This document shows, piece after piece, positions 35,520 to 45,371 of a stretch of DNA of 64,000 nt (position 1 is the stretch's first letter; each line of letters starts with the position of its first letter). A program made the position numbers and the translations under genes. Origin of the DNA: Pseudomonas denitrificans (nom. rej.) (GTDB taxonomy: Bacteria > Pseudomonadota > Gammaproteobacteria > Pseudomonadales > Pseudomonadaceae); contig NZ_CP043626.1 in assembly GCF_008807415.1 (NCBI RefSeq), forward strand, positions 5,866,501 through 5,930,500. Reading direction: 5' to 3'. Below the pieces are notes generated by a model. The model was not told where the DNA came from. It saw only the letters and a program-made list of their open reading frames with translations, and did not search any database.

Positions 35520-36806
35520 TTAAATGTCCGGAGCTTCCGCAGGGGAGCGGCGCCCCAGCACTGCCATACCAGATGTCAAATATTGATCTAGCTCACGGGG
35601 CTGCCGTGGATCGGTCGTCTTCATTAGTTTTGGCGTAATCTGCCTTACGGCCAAGTCGTACTGATTTTTGTAGGAGGAGTCGTCATAAAGGGGTTCCTTG
35701 TGCGTAAGCGCAAGCTGTTTCAGCTGAGCTTCTGCCTCCTTTGCAATTGATTCTAGGGCGTCGGAGACTGCGAGGCCGCAGCCATGTGCTACGGGGTTTA
35801 CCAAATCCCACATCCACAGACCACTTAAGCGGCTTCGATACTGTCTGGTCTGGTTGACTAGGAACGTGCGCTCATTGAAGTTCTGCATGAATAGCGAGTT
35901 GTCGAACTCCGGGCTACTGACATTGGCGTAGCAGCCGTGCGTATCTACGAACGCTTGTCTCAGGGCATCGCGGAAATGGCGTAGGGCGGAGTCGATATTA
36001 GTCGGGGTTTTGTCTATAGGGACTGCCAGGATTAGGTGGTTCTTCAGCTCAACTCCGTCGACTGCGATGCGCTGATCACCACCGTAGACGTGCACGTTTG
36101 ATGCTGGACGCCTGATCACGAATGCTAGCTCATGAGCAATGCTTGCCATCGCGTCGTCGAGTTCGGCTTCGCGGGTGTGTCGCCAGCGGTTTTCGGGTTG
36201 TAGCCACTCTGCCCAGGGGCGCACCGAATGTATCCCGTGTTTGGCAGATAAGTAATGAGTAAGCAATAGTTTTCCACTTACAAAGCTGCTCATGGCGAAG
36301 GGATCGTAAAAGTCCAGAAAGTTCAGCTCGTCATGAATCTTGTTTACCTCTTTACAGCCGTCCGCAAGGATCTCGCAGAGCCTTTCGAGATCGTCGTCTG
36401 AGAGAAATGGCAGAATTGGACTGTGAATTTGGTCTTCGAAAGGCTCGATCTCTCGCTCTAGTAACTCGCGAAATTCCCTTCTCTTTCCCGCCACGGCTAA
36501 AGCTCGAAATTGCCGCGAATCCAGTGCCCGCATGCATCGTGCAATGGCGGTGCTTTTCCGACCGACGAATAGGCGGTACTCGTTGTTGAGCTGGGTTTCG
36601 CCTAGCACAGCCTCGACTCGCATGCGGATGTTTCGCAGCGCGTAAAAGGCAGAGGGGAAATGAAGGAAGAAGCGCCTTACGCAGTATTGATGCGCTAGCA
36701 GCTGGCCAAACTCCTGAACCTGCAGGTGCTCAACCAGCTTGTCTCGAGGAAGTACTCGTATATTCCCTGGCAGCGGATGGTGCACTACACCGACATTTTC
36801 GTTCAT
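35520..36806 (-). CDS. Large protein of unknown function
   Basis: A 428-aa soluble protein, helical in the N-terminal half (EFGQLLAHQYCVRRFFLHFP, AIARCMRALDSRQFRALAVA) with a strand-rich part (NVHVYGGDQRIAVDGVELKN, HLILAVPIDKTPTNI) and an acidic/basic tail. It has no signal, membrane helix or recognised catalytic motif. It is a single gene between defence-like and metabolic cargo. Unknown. Confidence 0.7.
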   Translation of the reverse strand: MNENVGVVHHPLPGNIRVLPRDKLVEHLQVQEFGQLLAHQYCVRRFFLHFPSAFYALRNIRMRVEAVLGETQLNNEYRLFVGRKSTAIARCMRALDSRQFRALAVAGKRREFRELLEREIEPFEDQIHSPILPFLSDDDLERLCEILADGCKEVNKIHDELNFLDFYDPFAMSSFVSGKLLLTHYLSAKHGIHSVRPWAEWLQPENRWRHTREAELDDAMASIAHELAFVIRRPASNVHVYGGDQRIAVDGVELKNHLILAVPIDKTPTNIDSALRHFRDALRQAFVDTHGCYANVSSPEFDNSLFMQNFNERTFLVNQTRQYRSRLSGLWMWDLVNPVAHGCGLAVSDALESIAKEAEAQLKQLALTHKEPLYDDSSYKNQYDLAVRQITPKLMKTTDPRQPRELDQYLTSGMAVLGRRSPAEAPDI

Positions 36807-36957
36807 ACGAGACGCTCTGTTTTTCTGGATTCACGATTTTACATAAAAGTCAACATCTGGGTGTTTGGAGATCCTCTGATGCTGACTCTACCGAGCACGC
36901 CCGTTAACGTTCACAAGAGCTTGATCAATGGTGATCAGCTCTAACGGGAGACTCTCC

Positions 36958-37209
36958 ATGAAAGTTAAAACGATTCTTGATGTGATTTCTCAGCCTTTCG
37001 GCACAGCGCGGTTACTGTCGGCGCATAGCACCCTACGACGGGCGAAAGATGCAGGGCTCACTTACGAGCAGATCTGCACAGTTTTCCCTGACGCAGCAAA
37101 GTACAGTCCACCCCAACTGGAGGGGTTCATACTGATCGGTGAAGATTTGGTCGCTGGAGACACGCATTTTGATGGCTGTCTGATGCCCGATGCGAAAGGG
37201 GGGTGTTGA
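36958..37209 (+). CDS. Small hypothetical protein
   Basis: An 83-aa frame, MKVKTILDVISQPFGTARLL, then LRRAKDAGLTYEQICTVFPD, ending CLMPDAKGGC. GGGAGA lies upstream of the ATG. The RRAKDAGLTYEQI stretch resembles the short helix-turn-helix of small plasmid/phage regulators. Divergent from the 428-aa gene. Confidence 0.5.
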   Translation: MKVKTILDVISQPFGTARLLSAHSTLRRAKDAGLTYEQICTVFPDAAKYSPPQLEGFILIGEDLVAGDTHFDGCLMPDAKGGC

Positions 37210-37416
37210 ATCCTGCATGAGGAGGGAGCAGTACTTCCTGAGCAGATCAGAAGCTCGAAATCTCAGGGCTTCTGATCTACTCCGGTAGGTTGACCGACTT
37301 CTGCTCGATGCACTTCCGCTTCCATTCTTGCGACCCTTTCTCTTCGTATTCGAAGGCGCGGCTTCAGGTGGTGAATATTTGGGTGCAACCGGTGAGCGCA
37401 GCACGCTGAACCAACA

Positions 37417-37650
37417 CTAGCGGAGGTAGCTAGCGCCATTGAAGTCTAGGGTTGCCCCACTCAGGGATGCCTGCGAGGGCTTCAAAGCGAATGCCACGAG
37501 TTCAGCGACTTCTTCCGCGGCAGCCATTTCCCCGACAGGGATATCGGCGACAGCTGCTGCCTTTCCCTTCTTAGCGATGAACTCTTCCGCCATTGCCGTT
37601 CGTACCCAGTCCGGGGCTATCGCTACTGCGATCACCCCATCACGCCCAAA
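37417..37650 (-). pseudogene. C-terminal remnant of a short-chain dehydrogenase
   Basis: Reads FGRDGVIAVAIAPDWVRTAM, AEEFIAKKGKAAAVADIPVG, EMAAAEEVAELVAFALKPSQ and ASLSGATLDFNGASYLR, the last 77 or so residues of an SDR. The Rossmann Gly motif and catalytic YxxxK are missing, and the upstream sequence is unrelated. A recombination scar between the small gene at 36,958 and the desaturase. Confidence 0.8.
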
Positions 37651-37728
37651 ACTCTGGGCGGGGGCATTTGGGGGCTCTAGAGTCCGCTTCCGACCCAAAG
37701 CGGACTTACGGACGCCTCGCCGCCGGCT

Positions 37729-38544
37729 TCACCTGTATTCACTATCTGCTTTCCGTGACCTGCAGAAGGGCCACCACAGCTGGGCACACCACGGATCACC
37801 AGGGTCATTCGGGATTCCATATCGCTCTGGGTATCGGTCGCGAGTGAAGTTCGCGGTTCCGAACAGCGTGTCCCAGATGAACAGCAACTGGGCGAAGTTG
37901 TGATGGGGCGGCTTGCCGTGCTCATCAAGCTCGGCGTGATGCGCGCGGTGTGTGCTAGGCAACTGAACCAGCCGCTCTAGCAGCCACGTTAATGGAGCCA
38001 GCCAGCGCCATTTGTAGAGCACTTTGTCCCAAGCGAACGCGCTGTGCACCAATACGTTGGCGCAACCGAAAATCAGGTGTGCGATGAGCACCGCTTCGCC
38101 CAGGCCGAGATAGACGAGAGCCCCGGCGTACCAGATGTCTGGCATGAACAAGAACCAGCGCCAATTCTCACGGTACGCAACGCTGATGCTCATTGCTGTT
38201 GCGGTGTGGTGGGTACGGTGCATGTGCCACATGAAAGGAATGGTGTGGCCTAGTCGGTGGTACCAGTAGTGCATGAAGTCAGCAGGGATGATGACCAGCA
38301 GAACAGCCTGCCAAAGTGGAAGTGAGCTCAGTTGGCCAACTGCGCCAGGTGCCAGTTTGGCCAGGATCAATGCAGCCCCGGCGATGATTGCTGGTTTGAT
38401 CAGCAGTGCAAATTGGGCAAGGCTGATAGCGTCAACGGCAAGCTCGTCGGATTGGCGCCTGTTCAGCATGCGTCCGGCGAGCAACTCGAAGCTTCCCAGT
38501 AAAACCAGAAGGCCGCTGACAGCCCAGGTGTCCAGATGTGGCAT
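37729..38544 (-). CDS. Sterol desaturase / fatty acid hydroxylase family protein
   Basis: A 271-aa integral membrane di-iron enzyme with the three histidine boxes HYWYHRLGH, HRTHH and HRAHH, and about four membrane helices. Family members hydroxylate or desaturate sterols, carotenoids or acyl chains; the substrate here cannot be told. GGGAGA precedes the ATG. The AraC gene directly upstream on the same strand (32-bp gap) is a likely regulator or co-transcribed partner. Confidence 0.87.
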   Translation of the reverse strand: MPHLDTWAVSGLLVLLGSFELLAGRMLNRRQSDELAVDAISLAQFALLIKPAIIAGAALILAKLAPGAVGQLSSLPLWQAVLLVIIPADFMHYWYHRLGHTIPFMWHMHRTHHTATAMSISVAYRENWRWFLFMPDIWYAGALVYLGLGEAVLIAHLIFGCANVLVHSAFAWDKVLYKWRWLAPLTWLLERLVQLPSTHRAHHAELDEHGKPPHHNFAQLLFIWDTLFGTANFTRDRYPERYGIPNDPGDPWCAQLWWPFCRSRKADSEYR

Positions 38545-38576
38545 CTAATGTCTCCCTCAAGATGTGAGGGAGAGTT

Positions 38577-39338
38577 TCAGCAATCCTGCAGCCAGCTTAC
38601 TTGAAGGATTTTGTTGTTGTTCGCCTCTGAAGGGCGAAGCCCGAAAGTCCGCAGGCAGATGCGCGACAGGTGGGCTGAATCGGCAAAACCTGCTTCATGA
38701 GCGACGGTAGTGGCTCCATTCGGGTCATTGAGCCCCTCCAGGGCACGCCGGAGCTTTCGCCACAGCAGCAATTTGCGCAGTGGCAAACCGAGCGACTCCT
38801 GTAGCCAGTGCGAGCAGTGTGCTTGGGTACTGGAATAGCGAGATCGGAATGCTCCCCAAATCTGCTCAGCTGTGCTGTCCTCGCCTGACGCCTCGACCAG
38901 TGACAATAGATACTCCAGGCGCGGGCTTGGTGTCATCTCTGGCTGCTCATGCAGAGCAAGCAACTCATTCAGCGCGCCATCGAAGGTCTGCTGCGTGGTT
39001 GCGGAAGCCAGCCTGCAGCGAGAGCCAGCTGGTACGTCGACTCGAAGAGCCGCATCAGGGCTGCTACGGGCCCAGCGCAACATTCGTAGATACGACGGGT
39101 GACTTGGCTCTACGGTGATGCTGGTATGCGGCTGTGGGCGCAGGAAACGTCGGCGTATTTCTGGTGCCAACAGCCAAGCCTCTGAGGCGACGGCTGGCAA
39201 ACCATCGATCTCCAACTCGAGCGGCTCACCGTCAGCCAGCAACAGGGTCATGCCAGGGCGCTGGTTGTAGCCATTGGGCAGAGACTGCGCCCTGACGATG
39301 AATGCCGATTTCCCGATCAGAAGCTGGTTTGGTGCCAT
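38577..39338 (-). CDS. AraC-family transcriptional regulator
   Basis: A 253-aa regulator with a divergent N-terminal cupin-like part (MTLLLADGEPLELEIDGLPA) and a C-terminal double HTH (GLPLRKLLLWRKLRRALEGL, then TTVAHEAGFADSAHLSRICL and RTFGLRPSEANNNK). The order and the A-H-E-A-G-F-A-D-S-A-H-L-S-R second helix are standard. It adjoins the desaturase gene; inducer unknown. Confidence 0.85.
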   Translation of the reverse strand: MAPNQLLIGKSAFIVRAQSLPNGYNQRPGMTLLLADGEPLELEIDGLPAVASEAWLLAPEIRRRFLRPQPHTSITVEPSHPSYLRMLRWARSSPDAALRVDVPAGSRCRLASATTQQTFDGALNELLALHEQPEMTPSPRLEYLLSLVEASGEDSTAEQIWGAFRSRYSSTQAHCSHWLQESLGLPLRKLLLWRKLRRALEGLNDPNGATTVAHEAGFADSAHLSRICLRTFGLRPSEANNNKILQVSWLQDC

Positions 39339-39396
39339 GGTGAAGGTGTCAGCCTGACGATAAGTTGCACATGAAGTTTATGACGCCCTCTTGCCG

Positions 39397-39834
39397 CTAG
39401 GGCGAACAGCCACTCTTGAGGTAGTTGCTCCGGATAGCAGGAGCTCCATTCTCAATTTCGACATCGGAGGCATACGCTTCCAGCAGAAGCGCGCAATTGC
39501 CTCGTTGGGTTAACACCACGCCAGTCAATGTCGCATCCCTGCTGATGCAATCGAATCCGCCCGTGACGGCATAGGTTGCCTGCTTTCCATTGATGCTGAC
39601 CTGTCCGTCGCCAGAGGCCTTACAGTCCCCCCAGCGCAGCCCCTCTGCAGAGATCGTGAGGAGGGCCGGACTCGATGCGGAGGATGCTTCGGCCCGCCAC
39701 TGACCATCGAACCAGCTGCCGGCAATCGGTTGCTCGATGCCGGCAATGGGTTTGTGGGGGGCGCTCGGTTTGTCGCACGCAGTTAGCCACAGCGCTGAGA
39801 CGAGAAGCGGTAGTAACCCTATCAACCTGTTCAT
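39397..39834 (-). CDS. Predicted lipoprotein
   Basis: A 145-aa protein with signal MNRLIGLLPLLVSALWLTAC (Cys 20 as lipid attachment), then a beta-rich part (GQWRAEASSASSPALLTISA, GDGQVSINGKQATYAVTGGF) with paired cysteines (DCKASG/FDCIS/GNCALL/SGCSP). ATG 39,834 is set by GGAGG 6 nt upstream. It lies downstream of arsJ on the same strand. Function unknown. Confidence 0.68.
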   Translation of the reverse strand: MNRLIGLLPLLVSALWLTACDKPSAPHKPIAGIEQPIAGSWFDGQWRAEASSASSPALLTISAEGLRWGDCKASGDGQVSINGKQATYAVTGGFDCISRDATLTGVVLTQRGNCALLLEAYASDVEIENGAPAIRSNYLKSGCSP

Positions 39835-39913
39835 GATGTGCCTCCACATTGCATCAGGTCTTCGGGCCTGCCTTGCCCAGGAAGGCAGGAGTCTCACGCA
39901 TTCACCCCCCCTG

Positions 39914-41146
39914 TCAGCTCGGGGTGGTCACCACCTCTGCATGCCTGGGCAAGGCGATTGAAATGAGCGCGGCCAGGAGAACGAATGCTGCAGAGATCCA
40001 CAGGCAGGCCACCAGCCCGTATGCCTGGAATACCCATCCTGAAAGCACTGTGCCGATCAGGCGCCCCATGGCGTTGGACATGTAGTAGAACCCCACGTCC
40101 AGCGATACGCCGTCTTCCTTGGCATACGAGACGATCAAATAGCTGTGCAGCGAAGAGTTCACGGCAAAGAGCGCCCCGAACAGCATCAGCCCACCCAGGA
40201 GCACGGTCTGCGCGGAGAGGTTCATATCCAGACCAAGGGCGATGGCGGCCGGCAGCACCGCGAGCATCAGCGCCCAGATGAAGGCAGCACGACCGTCAGG
40301 GACGTGGCCGCGCTTCTTACCCGTCAATGCCGGCGCGAAGGATTGGACGATGCCGTAGCCGATCACCCACGCGGCAAGGAAGCCTCCGACCAGCCAGAAG
40401 TCCCAACCCAGCGTCTCGCTCAAATAGACCGGGAGCGCGACGACGAACCAGACATCCCGAGCACCGAACAGGAACATCCGTGCAGCAGAGAGAATGTTGA
40501 TTGCTCGGCTTTTGGAGAGCATGTCGCGGAACTTGGGCTTGGCCTTGGCTTTGCCCAGGTCTTTTTTCAGCGACAGCATGCTGCCGATCCAGATGAGGGC
40601 TAGCACCAGGGCCATGGCCAGCACGGCGCCTTTGAAGCCGAGCAAGGCCAGCAGCGCGCCACCCAGGAAGAAGCCCACGCCTTTGAGCGCATTCTTCGAG
40701 CCTGTAAGGATCGCCACCCACTTGTAGAGCTTGCCTTGCTGCGCGTCCGGAACCAGGAGCTTGATCGAGCTCTTGGCGCTCATCTTGTTGAGATCCTTGG
40801 CAATCCCGGAGAGCGCCTGGGCTCCCATCACCCACGGTATCGTGAGCAAGGCAGAAGGCACGGTGAGCATCAACAGCGCCACGACCTGCATGGCGAGTCC
40901 GATGTTCATGGTGCGGTTCAGTCCCAGCCGCGCGCCCAGGTAACCGCCAACCAGATTGGTGACGACACCGAAGAACTCATAGAACAGGAACAGGGCTGCG
41001 ATCTGTAGCGGCGAGTACCCCAGAGAATGGAAGTGGAGTACCACCAGCATGCGCAAGGCGCCATCGGTGAGCGTGAAAGCCCAGTAGTTGCCCGTTACCA
41101 GCAGGTACTGGCGAACTTCTGGTGAGAGCGACGATAGCGCCTTCAT
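39914..41146 (-). CDS. arsJ: Organoarsenical efflux MFS transporter
   Basis: A 410-aa major facilitator with about 12 hydrophobic helices. ArsJ exports 1-arseno-3-phosphoglycerate, the unstable product formed when glyceraldehyde-3-phosphate dehydrogenase uses arsenate instead of phosphate; outside, it falls apart and releases arsenate. The assignment rests on the MFS type plus the GAPDH gene directly upstream (17-bp gap), the diagnostic arsJ-gapdh pair. Start at ATG 41,146 (AGGAGCAGGG upstream) rather than the longer frame to 41,221. Confidence 0.9.
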   Translation of the reverse strand: MKALSSLSPEVRQYLLVTGNYWAFTLTDGALRMLVVLHFHSLGYSPLQIAALFLFYEFFGVVTNLVGGYLGARLGLNRTMNIGLAMQVVALLMLTVPSALLTIPWVMGAQALSGIAKDLNKMSAKSSIKLLVPDAQQGKLYKWVAILTGSKNALKGVGFFLGGALLALLGFKGAVLAMALVLALIWIGSMLSLKKDLGKAKAKPKFRDMLSKSRAINILSAARMFLFGARDVWFVVALPVYLSETLGWDFWLVGGFLAAWVIGYGIVQSFAPALTGKKRGHVPDGRAAFIWALMLAVLPAAIALGLDMNLSAQTVLLGGLMLFGALFAVNSSLHSYLIVSYAKEDGVSLDVGFYYMSNAMGRLIGTVLSGWVFQAYGLVACLWISAAFVLLAALISIALPRHAEVVTTPS

Positions 41147-41163
41147 GATCGAGCCCTGCTCCT

Positions 41164-42168
41164 TCAGCCAGCCAGGCCGACCAGCTTTGCCAGTTCGACA
41201 GTGCGGTTGGCGTAGCCCCATTCGTTGTCGTACCAGGCATACAGCTTCACCTGCGTGCCGTTAACAACCATTGTCGAGAGCGCGTCGATGATCGAGGAGC
41301 GTGGGTCGGTGCGATAGTCGATGGAAACCAGCGGGCGCTCCTCATAGCCAAGGATGTCCTTCAGCTCATTCTCGGCGGCACGCTTGAGCAACTGGTTGAC
41401 CTCGTCCACGCTGGTTTCCCGCTCGACTTCAAAGACGCAGTCGGTCAGCGAAGCATTTGCCAACGGGACGCGAACAGCGTGGCCATTCAGGCGGCCGCGC
41501 AGCTCCGGGAAGATTTCCGCAATCGCGGTGGCGGATCCGGTAGAGGTGGGGATCAGGCTCATACCGGACGCACGAGCACGTCGCAGATCCTTGTGCGGCT
41601 GATCCAGGATGCTCTGGGTGTTGGTCAGGTCGTGGATAGTGGTGATCGAACCATGGCGAATGCCAAGGTTTTCGTGGATCACCTTAACCACCGGCGCGAG
41701 GCAGTTGGTGGTGCAGGAGGCTGCCGTCACGATGCGATGCTGAGCCGGGTCGAACAGGTGTTGGTTGACGCCCATAACGACGTTCAGCGCACCTTTTTCC
41801 TTGACCGGCGCACTCACGACAACGCGCTTCACACCTTGATTCAGGTAGGCCTGCAGCACGGCAACGGTCTTCATCTTGCCACTGGCCTCGATGACCAGAT
41901 CGCAGCCCGACCAGTCAGTGTCTGCGATGGCCTTGTTCGCCGTGATCTTGATGCGCTTACCACCAATAACCACCGAGTCACCGTCGGAGCTCGCTTCGTG
42001 ATGCCAACGACCGTGAACCGAGTCGAAGTTGATCAGGTGGGCGTGCGTCGCAGCATCGCCCGCCGGGTCATTGATCTGTACGAACTCAAATTCCGGCCAG
42101 TCCCATGCCGCGCGCAGCGCCAGGCGACCGATACGTCCGAAACCATTGATGCCTACTTTGATGGCCAT
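41164..42168 (-). CDS. ArsJ-associated glyceraldehyde-3-phosphate dehydrogenase
   Basis: A 334-aa GAPDH: NAD-binding N-terminus [20 protein letters not shown], catalytic Cys in [16 protein letters not shown], and [15 protein letters not shown] near the end. In an ars context it converts glyceraldehyde-3-phosphate plus arsenate to 1-arseno-3-phosphoglycerate, the ArsJ substrate; a central metabolism role is less likely because of the location. Start at ATG 42,168 just past the phosphatase gene; the longer frame to 42,429 is spurious. Confidence 0.92.
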   Translation of the reverse strand: MAIKVGINGFGRIGRLALRAAWDWPEFEFVQINDPAGDAATHAHLINFDSVHGRWHHEASSDGDSVVIGGKRIKITANKAIADTDWSGCDLVIEASGKMKTVAVLQAYLNQGVKRVVVSAPVKEKGALNVVMGVNQHLFDPAQHRIVTAASCTTNCLAPVVKVIHENLGIRHGSITTIHDLTNTQSILDQPHKDLRRARASGMSLIPTSTGSATAIAEIFPELRGRLNGHAVRVPLANASLTDCVFEVERETSVDEVNQLLKRAAENELKDILGYEERPLVSIDYRTDPRSSIIDALSTMVVNGTQVKLYAWYDNEWGYANRTVELAKLVGLAG

Positions 42169-42188
42169 GTTTTTGTTCTCGAGTGCGG

Positions 42189-42704
42189 TTAGCGAGCGTT
42201 CGGCGATTTTTTGTCGAACTGGCTGATGTAGTTGATGTGTACAGGGTGCTGAATCGCGCGGGGCCGAAGGGCTTGTACCTGGGCAACGGCTTCGCGCATG
42301 GGCATGCCGCACTCGATCAGCAGCTGGGCCGCGATCAGACCTGTGCGACCAGAGCCGCCCTTGCAGTGAATGGCGATCTTCTGGCCGCCATTGACCAGCT
42401 CTTTGAGGCGATCTCGATTGGTTTCCCACGCAGTGGAGAAAGCTTCACCGGGTGCCTGGTCATCCTCAACGGGCAGGTGGAACCATTCGATCCCTTGCAG
42501 TTGGCATTCCTCGGGAAGTAGGTCGACTTCGTTCTGCAGCAGTTCTTCTTCTGGCATCAGGGTCACCAGAGCTACCGCGCCGGCGTCGCGAAGCGTGGCC
42601 AGTGCCTCGGACACCGACGTGTCCTTGGTGCCGGGGCACGGAGTGAAGATCAGTTGGCCGCTCAGATCGGACGCGGTAAGAACGGAATACGGATGCGATT
42701 GCAC
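42189..42704 (-). CDS. Dual-specificity-type protein phosphatase in the ars operon
   Basis: A 171-aa Cys-based phosphatase with the P-loop [10 protein letters not shown] (C-x5-R) near residue 113 and a likely general-acid region ([12 protein letters not shown]). Proteins of this type recur in arsJ-gapdh clusters of Pseudomonas; the substrate is not established. It lies 20 bp upstream of the GAPDH gene and 12 bp downstream of arsH, in one operon. Confidence 0.85.
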   Translation of the reverse strand: MQSHPYSVLTASDLSGQLIFTPCPGTKDTSVSEALATLRDAGAVALVTLMPEEELLQNEVDLLPEECQLQGIEWFHLPVEDDQAPGEAFSTAWETNRDRLKELVNGGQKIAIHCKGGSGRTGLIAAQLLIECGMPMREAVAQVQALRPRAIQHPVHINYISQFDKKSPNAR

Positions 42705-42716
42705 GTTCAGAAAGCC

Positions 42717-43433
42717 TCAGATGGATCGTTGATTGACACGTTTGGATAGCTCTTCCGCCGACTCCTTGCGCTCGGAGTAGCGGTCGACCAGGTAGTCGGC
42801 GCGATCACGCAGTAGCAGGGTGAACTTCACCAGTTCCTCCATCACGTCGACGACTCGGTCGTAGAACGGAGAAGGCTTCATGCGACCTGCCTCGTCGAAC
42901 TCCAGGTAGGCCTTGGGCACGGAGGACTGGTTGGGGATGGTGAACATGCGCATCCAACGGCCAAGCACGCGCATCTGGTTAACGGCGTTGAACGACTGCG
43001 AACCGCCGCAGACCTGCATTACCGCCAGGGTCTTGCCCTGCGTGGGGCGCACGGCGCCCATGCTCAGCGGAATCCAGTCGATCTGCGACTTGAACACGCC
43101 CGTCATGGCGCCATGGCGCTCCGGCGAGCACCAGACCATGCCTTCCGACCAGAGCACCAGGTCACGCAGTTCTTTGACCATGGGATGGTCATCGGACACG
43201 TCATCCGGAAGCGGCAGACCTGACGGATTGAAAATCCGCGTCTCGGCTCCGAAGTGCTCCAGCAAGCGAGCGGCCTCCTCGGTCAGCAAACGGCTGAAGG
43301 AGCGTTCGCGCGTCGATCCGTACAGCAGGAGGATGCGCGGTTTGTGAGTCGATTTCTGCTCGATAGCCAGTTTGTCCGGGGACGGCAGATCGATCAGTTC
43401 GCTGTCGATATTGGGGATATGGTCATTGGTCAT
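42717..43433 (-). CDS. arsH: Organoarsenical oxidase / NADPH-dependent FMN reductase
   Basis: A 238-aa flavodoxin-like enzyme. The FMN phosphate loop [15 protein letters not shown] (about residues 36-50), the conserved [20 protein letters not shown] and [17 protein letters not shown] are ArsH hallmarks. ArsH oxidises trivalent methylated or aromatic arsenicals to less toxic pentavalent forms and reduces FMN with NADPH. Starts at ATG 43,433, 4 bp after acr3. Confidence 0.94.
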   Translation of the reverse strand: MTNDHIPNIDSELIDLPSPDKLAIEQKSTHKPRILLLYGSTRERSFSRLLTEEAARLLEHFGAETRIFNPSGLPLPDDVSDDHPMVKELRDLVLWSEGMVWCSPERHGAMTGVFKSQIDWIPLSMGAVRPTQGKTLAVMQVCGGSQSFNAVNQMRVLGRWMRMFTIPNQSSVPKAYLEFDEAGRMKPSPFYDRVVDVMEELVKFTLLLRDRADYLVDRYSERKESAEELSKRVNQRSI

Positions 43434-43437
43434 GATT

Positions 43438-44499
43438 TCACTCCTGGGAAAGGGCGCCAGAGGCTTGATCGAACCAGCGACGCTTGAGCCACCAGGCAAC
43501 GCCGACCAGAGAGATCAGTACGGGTACTTCAACCAGCGGCCCGATCACGGTCGCAAAGGCGACGGGGGAGGCTAGGCCGAAGGTGGCGATGGCCACGGCA
43601 ATGGCGAGTTCGAAGTTGTTGCTCGCGGCGGTGAACGCCAGCGCGGTGGTGCGTGGGTAGTCGGCCTCCAGCAGCTTGCCCATCCAGAAGCTGATGAAGA
43701 ACATCACCACGAAGTAGATGGTCAGCGGGATCGCGATACGCAGCACGTCCAACGGCAGTTGCAGCACCATGTCGCCCTTGAGGCTGAACATCGCAACGAT
43801 GGTCAGCAGCAGAGCTACCAGCGTCAGCGGGCTGATCTTCGGAATGAAGCGATCCTGGTACCAGGCTGCACCCTTGCGGCTGATCAGGATTTTCCGGGTC
43901 AGGAAGCCAGCCAGGAACGGGACGCCCAGGTAGATCAGTACCGACTGCGCGATGTCTACGAAGCTCGTTTCAATGACGCTGCCTTCCAGGCCGAACAGGG
44001 GCGGCAACACGCCCAGGAAGATCCAGGCGTACACGCTGAAGAACAGAATCTGGAAGATGCTGTTGAAGGCGACCAGGCCCGCAACGTACTGGTTATTACC
44101 GCCCGCGATCTGGTTCCACACCAGCACCATGGCGATGCAACGCGCCAAGCCGATGAGGATCAACCCCGTCATGTACTCGGGCTTGTCGGAGAGGAACACC
44201 ACGGCCAACACGAACATCAGTACCGGGCCGATCACCCAGTTCTGAATCAGTGACAAGGCAAGAATGCGCTTGTCCTTGAAGACTTGCGGCAGCTCCTCGT
44301 ATTTCACCTTCGCCAATGGCGGATACATCATGACGATGAGGCCAATGGCGATGGGGATGTTGGTCGAGCCAATCGACAGGCTGTTCAGCCAAGCCGGCAG
44401 CCCCTGGAAGAAACTGCCGAGCGCTATACCAAGCCCCATGGCGAGAAAGATCCAGATCGTCAGGTAGCGATCCAGGAAAGAAAGACGACTCTTGCTCAT
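43438..44499 (-). CDS. acr3: Arsenite efflux permease of the ACR3 family
   Basis: A 353-aa membrane protein with ten hydrophobic helices. The family features are [40 protein letters not shown] (conserved Cys of helix 4 in LARC) and [19 protein letters not shown]. Exports As(III) using the proton motive force; ArsA encoded further upstream could energise it. Sits between arsC and arsH. Often annotated arsB. Confidence 0.94.
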   Translation of the reverse strand: MSKSRLSFLDRYLTIWIFLAMGLGIALGSFFQGLPAWLNSLSIGSTNIPIAIGLIVMMYPPLAKVKYEELPQVFKDKRILALSLIQNWVIGPVLMFVLAVVFLSDKPEYMTGLILIGLARCIAMVLVWNQIAGGNNQYVAGLVAFNSIFQILFFSVYAWIFLGVLPPLFGLEGSVIETSFVDIAQSVLIYLGVPFLAGFLTRKILISRKGAAWYQDRFIPKISPLTLVALLLTIVAMFSLKGDMVLQLPLDVLRIAIPLTIYFVVMFFISFWMGKLLEADYPRTTALAFTAASNNFELAIAVAIATFGLASPVAFATVIGPLVEVPVLISLVGVAWWLKRRWFDQASGALSQE

Positions 44500-44516
44500 G
44501 ATGGGTCTCCGTAGTT

Positions 44517-44987
44517 TCAGAGCGTGCCGATGCGTGCCAGCTCCGCCTTGAGTTGGGCTGCATCGAGTTGTTCAAGGGGCAGTGCGAGAAACGCCGAAAT
44601 GCGCTGCTTGATCCGCTCAAGCGTGGCATCGAAGGCAGCATCCATCTCTTCCTTGCTACCTTGCAGGTCGGACGGGTCGGCAAGTCCCCAATGGGCCTTC
44701 GCAGCGGGCCCGAAGAACACGGGGCACGCCTCGCCGGCTGCCTTGTCGCAAACGGTGATGACCAAGTCCGGTGCCAGGTCGGCATGTGAATCGGTGGACT
44801 TGCTGCTCAGGCCATCAGTGGCGATACCGGCGCGCTGCAGGGCTGTGATGGACAGCGGATTCACTTCCCCCTTGGGCTCGCTACCGGCGCTGTATGCCTT
44901 CATGCCGACCGGAGCCAAGTGATTGAAGACAGCCTCAGACAAGATGCTTCGGCAGCTATTGGCGGTGCAGAGGAACAGAACTTTCAT
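44517..44987 (-). CDS. arsC: Arsenate reductase, low-molecular-weight phosphatase type
   Basis: A 156-aa enzyme with the P-loop [12 protein letters not shown] (C-x5-R) at the start and redox/active residues later ([30 protein letters not shown]). Reduces As(V) to As(III) for export by Acr3. ATG 44,987 is chosen to give the family N-terminus. Lies between arsR and acr3. A second reductase, shorter and diverged, is at 45,372. Confidence 0.92.
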   Translation of the reverse strand: MKVLFLCTANSCRSILSEAVFNHLAPVGMKAYSAGSEPKGEVNPLSITALQRAGIATDGLSSKSTDSHADLAPDLVITVCDKAAGEACPVFFGPAAKAHWGLADPSDLQGSKEEMDAAFDATLERIKQRISAFLALPLEQLDAAQLKAELARIGTL

Positions 44988-45006
44988 CGGATCTTCTCGG
45001 CAGTCT

Positions 45007-45363
45007 TCAGCAGCAGGCAGCAACGCGCTCGGGGCGGTCGCCCATGGTGTCCAGTCGCTTGGAGCTCGTGCTCAACCACTGGCGGTTGGCTTCAAGAGTC
45101 GTCACGAGAATTTCGTGTACCCAGGCGGGCAGGTTTGGATGCAGCCGGTAGTACACCCACTGGCCTTGCCGGCGGTCTTCCAGTAGCCCACAGGTACGCA
45201 GCTGAGCCAGGTGGCGAGACACCTTCGGTTGGCTTTCATCCAGGGCACAGGTCAGTTCGCAGACGCAGAGCTCTTCCTCGCGAGCGATCAACAGCATCAT
45301 GCGGATGCGGTTTTCGTCAGCCAGGCATTTGAAAACCTGGGTCGGTGTCAGAGAGTCAGTCAT
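45007..45363 (-). CDS. arsR: Arsenic-responsive repressor
   Basis: A 118-aa winged-helix regulator of the SmtB/ArsR family, FKCLADENRIRMMLLIAREE, with the As(III) site ELCVCEL (two Cys in the alpha-3 helix) and recognition helix ESQPKVSRHLAQLRTCGLL. The terminal Cys-Cys pair (VAACC) could add a third thiol ligand. Represses the arsC2-arsR-arsC-acr3 operon from the promoter region 45,786-46,010 (inferred). Confidence 0.94.
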   Translation of the reverse strand: MTDSLTPTQVFKCLADENRIRMMLLIAREEELCVCELTCALDESQPKVSRHLAQLRTCGLLEDRRQGQWVYYRLHPNLPAWVHEILVTTLEANRQWLSTSSKRLDTMGDRPERVAACC

Positions 45364-45371
45364 GGCGGTTC

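Noticed and set aside
37033..37404. 123-aa minus-strand frame
   Set aside because: Low-complexity Ser/Arg-rich, overlaps the better-supported gene at 36,958, no ribosome site.
37417..37698. Complete short-chain dehydrogenase
   Set aside because: Lacks nucleotide-binding and catalytic motifs; only the C-terminal end is homologous.
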